This document shows, piece by piece, positions 53,649 through 64,000 of a DNA stretch of 64,000 bases; the first letter of the stretch is position 1, and each line of letters starts with the position of its first letter. The stretch covers positions 15,128,001-15,192,000 of the forward strand of contig CM114275.1 of assembly GCA_050084515.1 (NCBI GenBank). Reading direction: 5' to 3'. The DNA comes from Blasia pusilla (lineage: Eukaryota > Marchantiophyta > Marchantiopsida > Blasiales). A program made the translations under genes and the position numbers. The notes under the pieces were generated by a model. It was not told where the DNA came from and made no database searches. It saw only the letters and a program-made list of their open reading frames with translations.

Positions 53649-54137
53649 CTGTAAAGAAGCACGTTGGAAACAATTTCAGCAACAACAAAGAGCTACTTGA
53701 CCATTGGTCTACTCTCAGTATGGTGACATAATGTGCAACACGTCCCCAAAGAACTTCGCATTATAATCCTAACATTGGAGCAACTTGTCGGAGTCCGACG
53801 GGTTGTTTTACAAGTGTTAGTGATTTTTTTGTCCATGAGCAACCCGTCGGAAGGCGACAGGTTTCTGGCTTAGAGCAGCCCATGGTTGGCTAAGAGTAAC
53901 CCGTCGCTTTCAGACGGGTTGCATCATTCCAAAAAATTGCAAAAGCATTAGCACTTGCAACCCGTCGGATTCCGACGGGTTGCATTCACCCAATGGAGAC
54001 TTGCGGTAAATTTGCAACCCCTCGCTTTCAGATGGATTGCACCACCGAAGTCTCCAACTCAAACAATCTGACTTGTTGCATGCAGAGATGCAACCTGTCG
54101 GAGAAAGAAAATTTGGATACAAATTTAGAGCCCTTAC
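53649..54137 (-). repeat. M intron before the last exon, copy 4
   Basis: Dyads near 53783-53810, 53838-53865, 53895-53922, 53957-53983 and 54014-54040. Its AGCAGCCCATG...TAACCCGTCGC segment corresponds to the right arm of the foldback in copy 1's intron. Copy 4 has one arm only, so the foldback in copy 1 arose by inverted duplication. Confidence 0.8.
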
Positions 54138-56172
54138 CCGAATTTGACTCGTCGCGGATCGGAGTGGGTACTCGTTCTTGATGACCCACGATTGCGCCGT
54201 CCTCCACTTCAACGACCTCTTGACGCATTGGAGGTTGAAGAGCTCATCCTCGCTCCCTCCAGTCAAAACTAAGAAACAGCCCGTGTCACTGAGATAAGCA
54301 TCTGCAAAGGAAAACAGGAGCACGATCTGGTCATAAGAAAGAGGGACATTCCAGTTTGGGACCCCGTCGGACGGATTCTCGTCCCACAAGCGCAACCCTG
54401 AGGGCAAATCAGCAACGAGGAGATCCACCGCCACCTCTTTGACCTCCCTGTGGACCGTCCAGGGAGCGTGCCCATTTCGTTGAAGCTTCCATCCCTGCGT
54501 TGTCAATTTTTTGATGACGGGTGTCGACGCTTGGAAACTGAAATTTTTCAGCTCATCCTGAAGATTCCTGCAGTGAAGGATGACGCTTGTCCGGGTCGTT
54601 GTTTCTCTATGTCTTCCTAAGGATGATGGAGTGTATTCCACATCCTGGTCTGCTCCCTAGGAAAACCGTGGTGCCTTTCGCTTCCGCTTCTCCCGAGTCT
54701 GCGGTAGGCTTGTTGGGGTCTCTATGACCTCAGACTCTGGTGGAGTTTTTTTTGCGGAAGACCCGGTCCGACCCTCTCTCCCCGCTTGCCCGGACGATTT
54801 TGGCCTTGAATTTTCAGCCTCTCTTTGGGAAGACTCAGCCTCAGAATTCTTCGATCCCCTCGCCTTGGCTTTGAGACCTACTGTAGATTTGTCCTTAGCG
54901 GTGACGACCTTGGACACCAACTCCGCTGTCTATAAGGGCTTGCTCCTATGCATCTCCTTTGAAAAAGTCTTCAGGCTGCACAAAATTGGGGATATCGTGC
55001 CTACCTGGGGCCATTGCATCATAGAGCAGGCGTAGATCTTTCTCAGTTATGTCCTAAGGGTCGTTGAAGTCCAGCCAAATTAGGCAATTCTCCACCTCCC
55101 AATCGGACATGCTTTGAGCCATCTCCATGTCGTACATGGAAAATGTCTCTCCATCAGGCGGAGAAGCCCACAATTTACAAGCTGCCGGTATTTTTTCCGT
55201 GTACGTGCATTCTTACAATGGACAAGGTACCTGAACACCATGCGTTGGGCAGCTCTTAGTCAAGATGCATCGGCCGCCTGCTCCTGAAGATCTCCCTTCT
55301 TCTTTGCGAAATCCCTTTTTTTCGCCTCTATTTCTTCGTCAAGGTCTGGCTGAGGGAGGATGCGATCCATGAACATTGTCCACAAACCTGGGTTTTTTAT
55401 GGGCTTGTCCCGCATGTCATCAAGCCAAAGTTCAAAATCTTCAGCACTCTCCAGGTTTGCTTCCTCCGAAACTGGCTCTATTCTTTTCAGCTCCGCTTGG
55501 AGACCCACGAGCATGGACTTCCCGAGAAGCCTCAACGCGTCCCAGAATGACCATTCACGGAGCCAGTGGGAGATCACTAGATCAGAGACACCCGGAGGAC
55601 GGTGTGCCGCCCTCTTTTGGGCCTCTGTGCCCTCGAGACTGATTTTCATCAGTCGGATTCTCCTAAATTTTCTAATTCCAGACAAGGCAAATCAATGCAC
55701 GCGATTGAGAGACACTTTCTCCCCAATCCAACCTTGCGGATCTTCATCCCTCTTCCGCTGACGCTTGATTATCGCCTTCAGCTCCTTGTAGAAATCGGGG
55801 CCAATTTCGGGGTTGAGAATGGCGATGTAGCGCTGCATCTTGCTTGCCGTGTACTTCGTAGCTGCCGATACTGCAACATGAATGAACTTTGCACGCTCAG
55901 ACACAGACACTTTCTCCCTCCTCTCCACCTCCAATGCAGCGCTCTTAGGGGCCTGTATCTTCAACCAACAAAGGATTGTCACGGCTGCATCTTGGGAAAC
56001 AAACTTATTTGCCCAAGTCTTTTTTTTTATTTGAGCACCCTTTGCCAGCATCTCATTTACAAGGGCGTCGCCCAAGAATCCCTAGTACTCTGCAGGGTGC
56101 GTCGTTAGCACTTTCTTCACTCCATCGCAATCCTGGATCTAGTGGTGGGTGACATTCCCCTCCGAAACAATC

Positions 56173-56918
56173 CTGCACATCCAAACTCAATATTATAAAT
56201 TTTGCAAGGTACATGGGTTCTTGCAACCCGTCGGACTCTGACAGGTCATCACATCTCATGTTCGGAATGGAAGCAACGAGCTAAGTTTTGCAACCCATCG
56301 GAGTTCGACAGATTGCATTCAGATTTGTGAATTTCTGGTTTCAACCCGTCGGACTCCGACGGGTTGTCAGATAATCTGTATTTAGAGAGTGGTTTCCGCG
56401 AGAAAATTGTACATATCAACCCGTCGGGGTCCGACAGGTTGCGCAATTTCAATTAAAGCTGCAATTTGATGCCAAAAATGTAGCTCCCCTACTTTCGAAT
56501 GCAACCTGTCGGACTCCAACGAGTTGCTTTCTTCAAAAAACATCCAAAAACAGCTTCAAGTCAAGCAACCCGTTGGACTCCGACGAGTTGCTTTCTTCAA
56601 AAAACATCCAAAAACAACTTCAAGTCAAGCAACCCGTCGTTCTCTGACGAGTTGCTTTCTTCAAAAAACATCCAAAAACAACTTCAAGTCAAGCAACCCG
56701 TCGTTCTCCGACGAGTTGCTTTCTTCAAAAAACATCCAAAAATAGCGGTGAGTCGAGCAACTTGTCGGACTCCAACGAGTTGCTTTCGGCCAAAAACATC
56801 CTAAACCAGTGATCAGTCGAGCAACTCGTCGGAGTCCGACGAGTTGCTTTCGGCCAAAAACAATGGCGACTCAAACAACTTATCGGAGTCCGACGGTTTG
56901 CAGCAAGAGGAAACTTAT
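56173..56918 (-). repeat. M intron 2 dyads and 63-bp tandem array, copy 4
   Basis: About eleven dyads. Between about 56510 and 56750, four to five consecutive units of 63 bp are almost identical (TTGCTTTCTTCAAAAAACAT, CCAAAAACAACTTCAAGTCAA, dyad). The units changed together: the centre became TTCTC in several neighbours, indicating recent tandem duplication. Confidence 0.9.
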
Positions 56919-58118
56919 GTGTTCATAGCATGCATGGCCATCTCCACCGTTGCCATGTGATGAGGGTATGGATGTAGCACCACTTCCTTCACGCAAAAAT
57001 GTGCCCCCAATGAGTTTGGGCGCTCGTCTGCAAAGTGGGTCCACGCCATGAACCTGTGGTTTCCATCCCAGATGAAGAAATACAGGTTCCGCATCCAGCT
57101 GAATTCCGTCCCCTCTATCGCCCTTATGAATTCCTGATCTCTCATCCTCCAGATTGTGTCGAGCGCTTCCAAGTCCTCCTCCGTAACCAGCGCTTGGGTT
57201 CCATGGTCATCGTAAGGCTGAACATAGAACGGAGGGAAGCTGTTGACGTAGGATGCTGTCGCTGCCGATTGTTTTAGCTTCGCAATATCCTCGTCAGACT
57301 GAATTTTGCGGACGTACTCCATAGTTCGCAATCGGCAAAGTGGAATTCTCGGGGCGTTGTGGCCCTTCATCAGTGCCATCTGCTTTACCACCTGTCACAA
57401 CGGGGACAAGGTCAATAAGCTACACTGAATTGCCAATGAATTGCAACATGGGCCTTCACATAATTCAAAGAACATAGATCCTCTCTTACCCGCTCGAAGA
57501 TTGGGTCGGTGTCTTGGCCAGCCAATTGCTCTGGGACAGCAGCTAGCAAGTCCACTAGAAACTCGTCAGTCTGATAGAGGTGGATTTCTTCCGCCGGGCT
57601 TAGGTACGAGGATGACCGCTCTCCTGCTTCTTCAGCGATGTCCACCATCTCCACGCTAGCGATCCTCATGACCTCATCGTCCGTCACTTGAACTTCGGCC
57701 GTTTCCGCTATATTGATTGTGTCCTCGGACTTCATCGGGGACATTTCCTGCATCTCAACACTTTCGGTTGGACGGGCAAGGCTTTCTTCAATGGCAATTG
57801 CTTTTTCCCTCCGAGCTTTTGCCAATTCTGCTCTCCTCACCGACGCGTCCAAACGCTTCTTTTCACGCTTTTCGTCGGCGATCCTTTTCTTGAAGGCCTG
57901 CGGCGCCTCAGCCTCTGCGTTCTATTTTTCGAGCACCTCATTTACACGTTTTGCAAGAAGCTCCTGCTTGTGCACCTCCGCTTCCCTTTCCCGCTCCTCG
58001 ATTTCTTACTGCCTTATCTCATTGGCCGAACGAGGCCCTAGAGATGGTGACGCAGGAGTCCTCATGGACTTGGGAGTGAAGCTCCCAACCTTGTTTGCTT
58101 GAGATTTTTTCCTCGTCA

Positions 58119-59765
58119 TTGTTCCCGAAAATGCCTCCTATGGACAAGGAAATTTCTCTCTGTGCACGATGAATCGGCTCGAGGAATCGCCTTGATGAGT
58201 TGCCTTGCTGATGTCGCGATGAGTCGCCTTGATGAGTAGCTCAAATCTTCTTGCGATCGTTTGCTCGAATCGTCTCGCGATCGTTTGCTCGAATCGTCTC
58301 GCGATCGTTTTCTCGAATCGTCTCGCGATCGTTTGCTCGAATCATCTCGCGATCTTTTTCTCGAATCGTCTCACGATCGTTCGCTCAAATCGTCTCGCAA
58401 TCTTTCGCTCGAATCATCTCGCGATGAGTCACCATGTAAAGCACCCCTTGGTATCTGGTCAGCTGCTACGCGGAAGAGCAATTGAGATCGCGAAACAAAA
58501 AACCGGAAATGAGCGAACCTTCCCCTATTTATACTTTTCAAGCCGTTGGGTTGACCGTTGGATCGCATCGTCCTTCCGATGTTGACGTGCCGGCCATTAT
58601 GGAAGTCTAGACATGAAAAAAAAACAACCCGACGGCTTTGACAGGTTGCACGCTTCTCGAGGGTTCAAGGCATCTGTCCTCGTGGCAACCCGTCGGAGAC
58701 CGACAGGTTGCACGCCTCCGTCGTCTTTGGACAAGAACACGAGGTACCCGTGCAACCCATTAGAGACCAACAGGTTGCGCGCCTATGCCGTCTTCAGACA
58801 AGAATGCGAGGTACCCGCGCAACCCGTCGGATTTCGGTGGGTTGCACGCTTCCCTCGTCTTGGGATAACAAGGCGGGCTTCCCGCGCAACTTGTCGGAGG
58901 CCGACAGGTTGCACGCTTCCTTCATGTAAGCGTTACAAGGCAAGGCACTTGCGCAACCTGTCTAAGGTCAACGAGTTGCGCGCCTCCGTCGTCTTTGGGC
59001 TAGAAGGTGCGGCACCCGCGCAACTCGTCAGAAACGGACCGGTTGCACGCTTCCTTAATGTAAGTGTTACAAGGTGAGGAAATTGCGCAACCCGTCTGAG
59101 GCCGATGGGTTGCGCACCTCCGCCGTCTTCAGGCAAGAAGGCGCGGCACCCGCGCAACTCGTCGGAGATCGACGAGTTGCACGCTTCCTTCATGTTAGCG
59201 TTACAAGGTGAGGCAGAAGCGTGCAACCCGTTTGAAGCCGACGGGTTGCATGCTTTGCTTATCTTGGGTTAATAGGCGAGGTACCAGGGCAACCCGTCGG
59301 TTATCGATAGGTTGCACGCTTTTCTATCCCTTGGGTAACAATGCGACAACGCATAGTTCCGAGGCAACCCATTGCAATCTGACGGGTCACAAGATCTACC
59401 CTGAGTTGGACAATCCCGCAAAAGCCCCCAATGATTGGTTGCCTTAGCATATGCAAGCGATATCTTGTGTTTGATGCTAGCAAAATCGACTCAAATGACC
59501 TTTGGTCGGCAAGAAGGGGGTACCAACCCAACGGACTCCGATGGGTTCCAACAAAAAGAAGTGCATGCTTCGAAACCAATGTCTCTGATTCTGACAAGTT
59601 GCAACATAATTGAATCCATTGTGTCAGACATTTTCAACTACCAAACTTCATCTTGTCAGTCAAATTCTGACAAGAGAATCTAAGTCCCTATTCACTATAA
59701 ATTAAACATTCTCATTCTCATTCTCATACCAATTCTCTGTCTCCTCCTAGTGGAATCTTCAAGGA
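58119..59765. promoter_or_regulatory. Divergent promoter region, copy 4
   Basis: TATAAATA on the minus strand at 58533-58526 serves M, and TATAAATT at 59696-59703 serves T (ATG 59766). About ten dyads lie between 58620 and 59310. At 1.65 kb between start codons it is longer than in copies 1-3, mostly because of a 24-bp tandem array in the M leader. Confidence 0.8.
58229..58430. repeat. 24-bp tandem repeat in the M leader, copy 4
   Basis: About eight units of CTCGAATCGTCTCGCGATCG plus TTTG or a variant. Each contains the self-complementary TCGCGA and CGATCG. Copy 1 has one equivalent (about 4938-4962), so the array expanded in copy 4 only. It is transcribed if the TATA at 58533 is used. Confidence 0.88.
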
Positions 59766-62700
59766 ATGGATAACTATGTGAAGCTCACTTGTGGAAGTCA
59801 TCTAGCAGCACTTCCTCAATCAGAAATCGTTCGACCGCAAGCTCGTGAGTCTTTCATAGCAATGGATGAAAATTTTCTCTCACTTCGATTTCTTCTCCAA
59901 ATTGGAACCATCTTTGTATCCAAGGATGTTAGGGTGGACGGTACGGAGGACATTATAGGGTGAGACAGTCCAGCCAGTGATTGCAGACCGTAAAGTATGG
60001 AATCTCCTACCTCTAGCAAATGGTCAGTACAGAGTTTACAGCTTGCCCCTCAATTCCTCTGTTTCCCAAGTAGACAGTCAAGAATTTCCTAGTGCACTGA
60101 GCTCTACGTTTGCAACTCCTAGCTCAGTAGATCCGGCTTCGACTCCAACTTCACACGCTCGTAACAATATTGCACTTCCTGAAGATATTCCGGGTGTTGT
60201 CAACCTTAGTGGATCTGTCGGACACCAACCGGGCCCTATGTCTGCCTACTCATTCCTCTTGCGAGTATCAGGCAATAGTTTGCTATCGTCTCTGGCCTTG
60301 AAAATGTTCAAGCACATTCTTGTCAACGAACTGCCGCCCACGTACGATGGTAATTGCATTTTTGAGTTGCCTCCACTTGCTGCTCCTGCTCAAAAGAAAG
60401 ATGGAGGACGCTGAAGTGTATGGACAGAAAGTCTGATTGTCATCGATGGTGCAGGCTTCAACGGACTAGTGCTTCAATTCCAGATGGTCCTTGGATTGTC
60501 TCCCGCCCCCAATGCGTTGGAGCCTTGGAGTGTAGAAGTCCAGCATGCTCGTATCTAGAGCGCAACGGGCGAGTCAATATGCTGCAATCCCCCCCAAAGA
60601 ATGCAGAAACTCCATATGAGGTCGGTGCCACCATACCGCCGGGAGGCCATCGATGTCCTCGTTGTCAGGCATCCCCCTTCTGCGTTGGAGCGTGTCCTGC
60701 ATACATATTTTTCATTGTCCATGACTTGGGCTCCACGTCAGAGTACACAAGGTTGGCAGTTCATGTTGGCTCCCACCCTCATCCTCTGACCGATGCAATT
60801 CAGAGACACATCAAGGAGGATGTGGCGAAGAAAGTTGCCGAGGTCTACAGAAACTCTCCAGGTTCAAAGCCCGGAGTGATCAAGCTCACAACAACATCAC
60901 AAATTTGTGAAAAATTTCTTGGAATCCCTAGACAGCGCGAGATCACGGCTGTTGAGGAGAAACAAGGGAAAATCTCACATTTCTCGCTGATCCTGAATGC
61001 TTCCGGAATTTGCTGCGTCAAATACGGGTACTGGATGGAAAGACGGCCGAAATGGATGCCATTTCCAGAATCAAGGCCAACTCCAGATTTCCATTCATTC
61101 AGAGATGGCAGTTCATGGGCCAGGGAGGCGAGGGATCCAGGGCCTATGTCTTCAAAATGTCAACCACAGGTCCGTCGAGTGGCCTCGATCTTATAGATTG
61201 AATGAGGGAAGGGGAAGATCTTTACGGCAGTTGGGTAAGCTTTGATATTTGCTACAAAGTGCTGAACGGATGGTTGACAATGGGTGCTCACGTTTATGAC
61301 CATGTGGAGAAGGGACTCAAAACTATATTTGTTTGTGAAGTAAAAGCAGAAGACGTTGGCAGTTTGAAGATGTGCTGGTTACTCTTTTTGGAGGTGGTGA
61401 AGGAAAACAAAAGGCCACCTCTAGAAATTTATGGGTTCATGGCGGAAAATGCACAACCTGGGTGGATTGCTATCAAAGAAGTGTTATGAGGTGGAGAGGT
61501 TCAATTGGAGAGGGAAAGGTCGGATGCTTTCCATTGGAAAGAGTCTATGACCCGGTACTGTCAGTCTACTCCAACGCTACAAGGACAGCAAAACCTTGAA
61601 ACAGGCCATGGAATGCCAAGAAGAACTTCATGGGTGGTGGAGGAAGCATGCGATTGAGGGGAAGTACAAAGAGTTGTGCTCTTGGTTGAGTTGGTGGACT
61701 GTACGTATGAGACAATGGGGAATCTTCATGCGGCAGGTGAGTTCACTATTTTGTCTTGTCAAGCTCACGCTCAGAATTTTTTGAAATGTTGCAGTTCAAG
61801 TTGAGCAGCGTCGGAACTATAGGGATTTCAAACCGAAGAAACCAAGCAATTTGTCGGATGCGACGGGTTGCCCAAGTGTGCAACCTGTGGGAAACGGACG
61901 GGTTGCCTGAGTGTGCAACCAGTCGGAAACCGTCGGGTTGCATCCAGAATTTTGGTGCAACCCGTATACAAGTATGCAAGTTGCATGTATACAAGGCCTG
62001 CAAATAGTTTGACCCGGATGGGTTTCGGATGACTTGCACTTGGATCTTCAAGCCCGGAGTGGCCAAAGGTTCTTGCAACTCGTCGGAATCGGATGGGTTG
62101 TAGTAGGTGTTTCCTAGGTGTTCCAACACGTCGGGACCCGACGGGTCACAGAGTCGTTCATGGGATGCCTCGGCCTTGCAACCCGTCTGGTTTCAACATG
62201 TAGCTTATTTCTTTGACTTTTGAGCTATTTTTGTTCCCTTCTAACATTGCCATCGTTGCAGGGATTGAACATTCATAAAAATGCCCTCTGTCCCAACACA
62301 AGTGGAGCAGAAAGTATTCATTCCTCCTGGAGGTCATCACAAGCATGCCAACGAAATTTCACTTGTGGAGGCATGCCAACAAGACCAGGCAAGAGCAATG
62401 CTACAGTCTGCAACATCCCATATCTTCCTCATTAAAGGCATAACAAAAGGAAGGGGGCCTTCGATCTACGAGCTCTACGTCAGGATGGCTGTGAGATCTA
62501 GTGATGAAAAACTCTATGTGGAAGCCTTCAACCGGTGCGTAGCACGAACACCCCTCAAGCAAAACCTACACATTGGTGGGGATATTCGTGGGCGGGTTTC
62601 AAGACGTCCCACACAGATGGTGGTAGAGCAGTCCGAGCAAGACTCGTGGAGACCAGATAAGTATCTAGACTTCAGGTAGGTGAAGAGGCAGCATCGAGGA

Positions 62701-63786
62701 ACGAATTTGGTGATTGATTTGGATGAGGAAATAACGCCGCCCAGGTATTCGGGGACCCAGGACCGCTCTCAAATCCGTGATGGAGTAACTTCTCCAAAAT
62801 CCGTGAATGTTTTATTTCAAAAGCCCTCTGTTGCTGGAAGTTCGCAACATCCGGTCACTGGGGTGGTTCAACAATATGGGATTGCGATAATGGAGGTGGA
62901 TTGCAACCTAAAACGGTGGCATATATCTTGGAGCAACCCAGGACGTGGACTCACTTGCAGGGCAGGATCTGATGGCATTAGGAGAGCATGCGACACTTTC
63001 CTAAATAAGAACTGTACAAGGACTGGACGACCACTGCGTGGGTTTTGGGGACTCAAAACCTTTGATCGTTTCACGAGGAACGGGGATCAATTGAAGTACT
63101 TCTTCTGCCCAAATGAATCTTGCGCTTTCCGTAAGTCTTATCTGGCTGCCATTGGAGCTCCGGGGAATACCCCCACGATTTGGCCCATCGCCGCAGGTAC
63201 AAACTACACTCAAGACGAAGTGGAAAATCTTACAAGTGCCGGTTTCAGACTCGTAGACGGAGGAAGTTCAGAGCATGTTCGCATTACAGAGACCTTCGCA
63301 TTTCATATTCAACCCAAGATTGATGTCAACATGTACCAGGAGAAGGTGGATGATTTCAATCCAAAATTTCTGTTTGAGTCTAGAAATGGGGTGAAGAGAA
63401 ACAGAATGTGTAGGCCAACGGTGGAGAGAGCAAAGCGTATTGCATCAGCTCGGGAGGAAAAAATGGAGATCATCGCCATGAAAGATGTCCTGAGTGGCAA
63501 TGGAATAGGAAGGATGTATTGGGTCAGGAACAACACTGTAAATTCAAGTGTCACAAGGGTGTATGTGGTGCACATCTGTTGCTTTCCCACATGTTCATGT
63601 GATGATTTTGTCCAAAGAGAGATAAGTGGCAAAAGGTATTTCCCTTCTAAGCACATGTACTATGTGTTGCTAGTTGTTTTAAGAGAGTCGGAGGTAGGAG
63701 TAGGAATCCACCAACCAATTCTTTCCCTCAAAGAAGTGCGAAGTATTTTAAACAAACCAATTGAAGGATGCAAAATGAGGTTTTAG
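59766..63786 (+). pseudogene. MULE transposase (gene T), copy 4
   Basis: Exon 1 is 59766-61736, intron 61737-62261, exon 2 62262-63786 (TAG). Exon 2 has an open 368-codon stretch (62680-63786) with the SWIM finger CSCDDF...FPSKH at about 63597-63653; the third ligand is Ser instead of Cys. In exon 1 the second catalytic Asp motif reads FMAEN (about 61440), Asp to Glu. The first-Asp motif SFDIC and the Glu motif GAESIHSSW are kept. Frameshifts near 59957, 60414, 60965 and 61500-61570; TGA at 61199-61201 (CGA in copies 0 and 2), TGA at 61487-61489, TAG at 62677-62679. Three defects hit metal-binding residues or reading frame, so this copy is inactive. Confidence 0.88.
61737..62261 (+). repeat. 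T intron with dyads, copy 4
   Basis: Five or six dyads lie between 61850 and 62190, including half-dyads with unrelated partners. Borders are GTGAGTTCAC and CATCGTTGCAG. The segment ATACAAGTATGCAAG/TTGCATGTATAC (about 61967-61992) forms an additional small palindrome. Confidence 0.75.
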
Positions 63787-64000
63787 ATTGTACTTTCATT
63801 TTTCCAAAACCTTTACTTTGAGCTTGAACTCTATTCAGCCCAGGGCAAATGATAGATTGTTTCCAGACCTTGGATGGAAAAAGTGATTGGTTCCACACTT
63901 ATGATTCCACTAATTTTTCAGTTCTTTAAATTTTGTGCAATTTGCAACCGGTCGGACTCTGATGGGTTGCCAAAATATGGAAGAGGAAAAAAAAACTGTG
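63787..64000. other. T 3' region, copy 4, to the window edge
   Basis: Matches 28082-28290 of copy 2, including one dyad (about 63944-63968) and the A-rich GGAAGAGGAAAAAAAAACTG. Terminus B is not reached. Confidence 0.8.

Larger units (their letters stand above)
53137..58118 (-). pseudogene. Gene M, copy 4, full length but with nonsense codons
   Basis: Exons on the minus strand: 58118-57490; 57391-56919; 56172-54138 (including the small intron near 55240-55170); 53648-53137. Exon 2 is fully open (158 codons) and gives the best ParB-like domain: RIPLCRLRTMEYVRKIQSDE, PFYVQPYDDHGTQA, FFIWDGNHRFMAW. The MTase-like part is LLVADLPSGLRLWDENPSDG, SFADAYLSDTGCFLVLTGGS, SWVIKNEYPLR, then RPGDLVFDLVGLSRASIRGA. 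Defects: TAA at 58006-58008, TAG at 57922-57924, TAG at 53374-53376 (TGG in other copies), and donor of intron 2 changed from GT to AT (56918-56917). Confidence 0.82.
51584..64000 (-). mobile_element. MULE copy 4 (M on -, T on +), runs off the right edge
   Basis: The element begins GGGGGCTGGTATTTT (terminus A), only 33 bp after the end of copy 3 and in the opposite orientation. It has both genes at full extent, no large deletion and no retrotransposon. The T stop is at 63786; by comparison with copy 2 (378 bp from stop to end), terminus B should lie near 64165. The complete length would be about 12.6 kb, the best estimate for the family. Orientation follows M. Confidence 0.9.

Overview
This window is eukaryotic nuclear DNA made almost entirely of nested transposable elements. 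I found no convincing host gene, rRNA, tRNA or CRISPR array. Spliceosomal introns, TATA boxes, Ty3/gypsy elements with an initiator-Met tRNA primer site, a chromodomain retroelement and a gypsy element carrying a DNMT3-like cytosine methyltransferase together suggest a streptophyte. A charophyte alga such as Chara, or an early land plant, fits best. DNMT-bearing retrotransposons have been described in charophytes, but the organism assignment is inference.

The dominant family is a DNA transposon of about 11-13 kb with two divergently transcribed genes. The first, here called T, is a Mutator-like (MULE) transposase of about 1,180 aa. It has a zinc-binding N-terminal region, a D-D-E core and a C-terminal SWIM finger (CxC...CxH), in two exons. 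The second, here called M, is a five-exon gene of about the same size. It encodes a charged coiled coil, a ParB/sulfiredoxin-like domain (DGNHR) and a circularly permuted beta-class DNA N6/N4 methyltransferase-like domain whose motifs IV and I are degenerate in the copies examined. About 1 kb separates the two start codons. That region, and the introns and the M 3' region, hold dozens of about 27-bp dyad-symmetric repeats (GCAACCCGTCGG, a 3-nt centre, then its reverse complement). These repeats are absent from the exons and from the inserted retrotransposons.

Layout. 1-2873 is copy 0 (T remnant, +). 2874-21250 is copy 1 (T 5' part -, M +), split by a 9.3 kb gypsy element with a DNMT domain (8247-17552, -). 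21251-28459 is copy 2 (M remnant -, best T gene +). 28460-29703 is copy 5 (M 3' end only). 29704-33625 is a Ty3/gypsy body (R1). 33626-51550 is copy 3 (T -, M +), split by a 7.3 kb chromovirus (36649-43954, TSD AATGA). 51551-51583 is a short stretch that continues the R1 integrase. 51584-64000 is copy 4 (M -, T +), which runs off the window.

Copy 3 is flanked by a perfect 9-bp duplication AAAAGTGTG, typical of MULEs. Removing it rejoins the R1 integrase zinc finger, and copy 4 lies 24 bp further on in the same integrase. The insertion order can therefore be read: R1 first, then copies 3, 4 and 5 into R1, copy 2 into copy 5, copy 1 into copy 2, and the LTR elements into copies 1 and 3. No T or M gene here is intact. 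All have frameshifts, nonsense codons (often TAG where a sister copy has CAG, CAA or TGG) or deletions.
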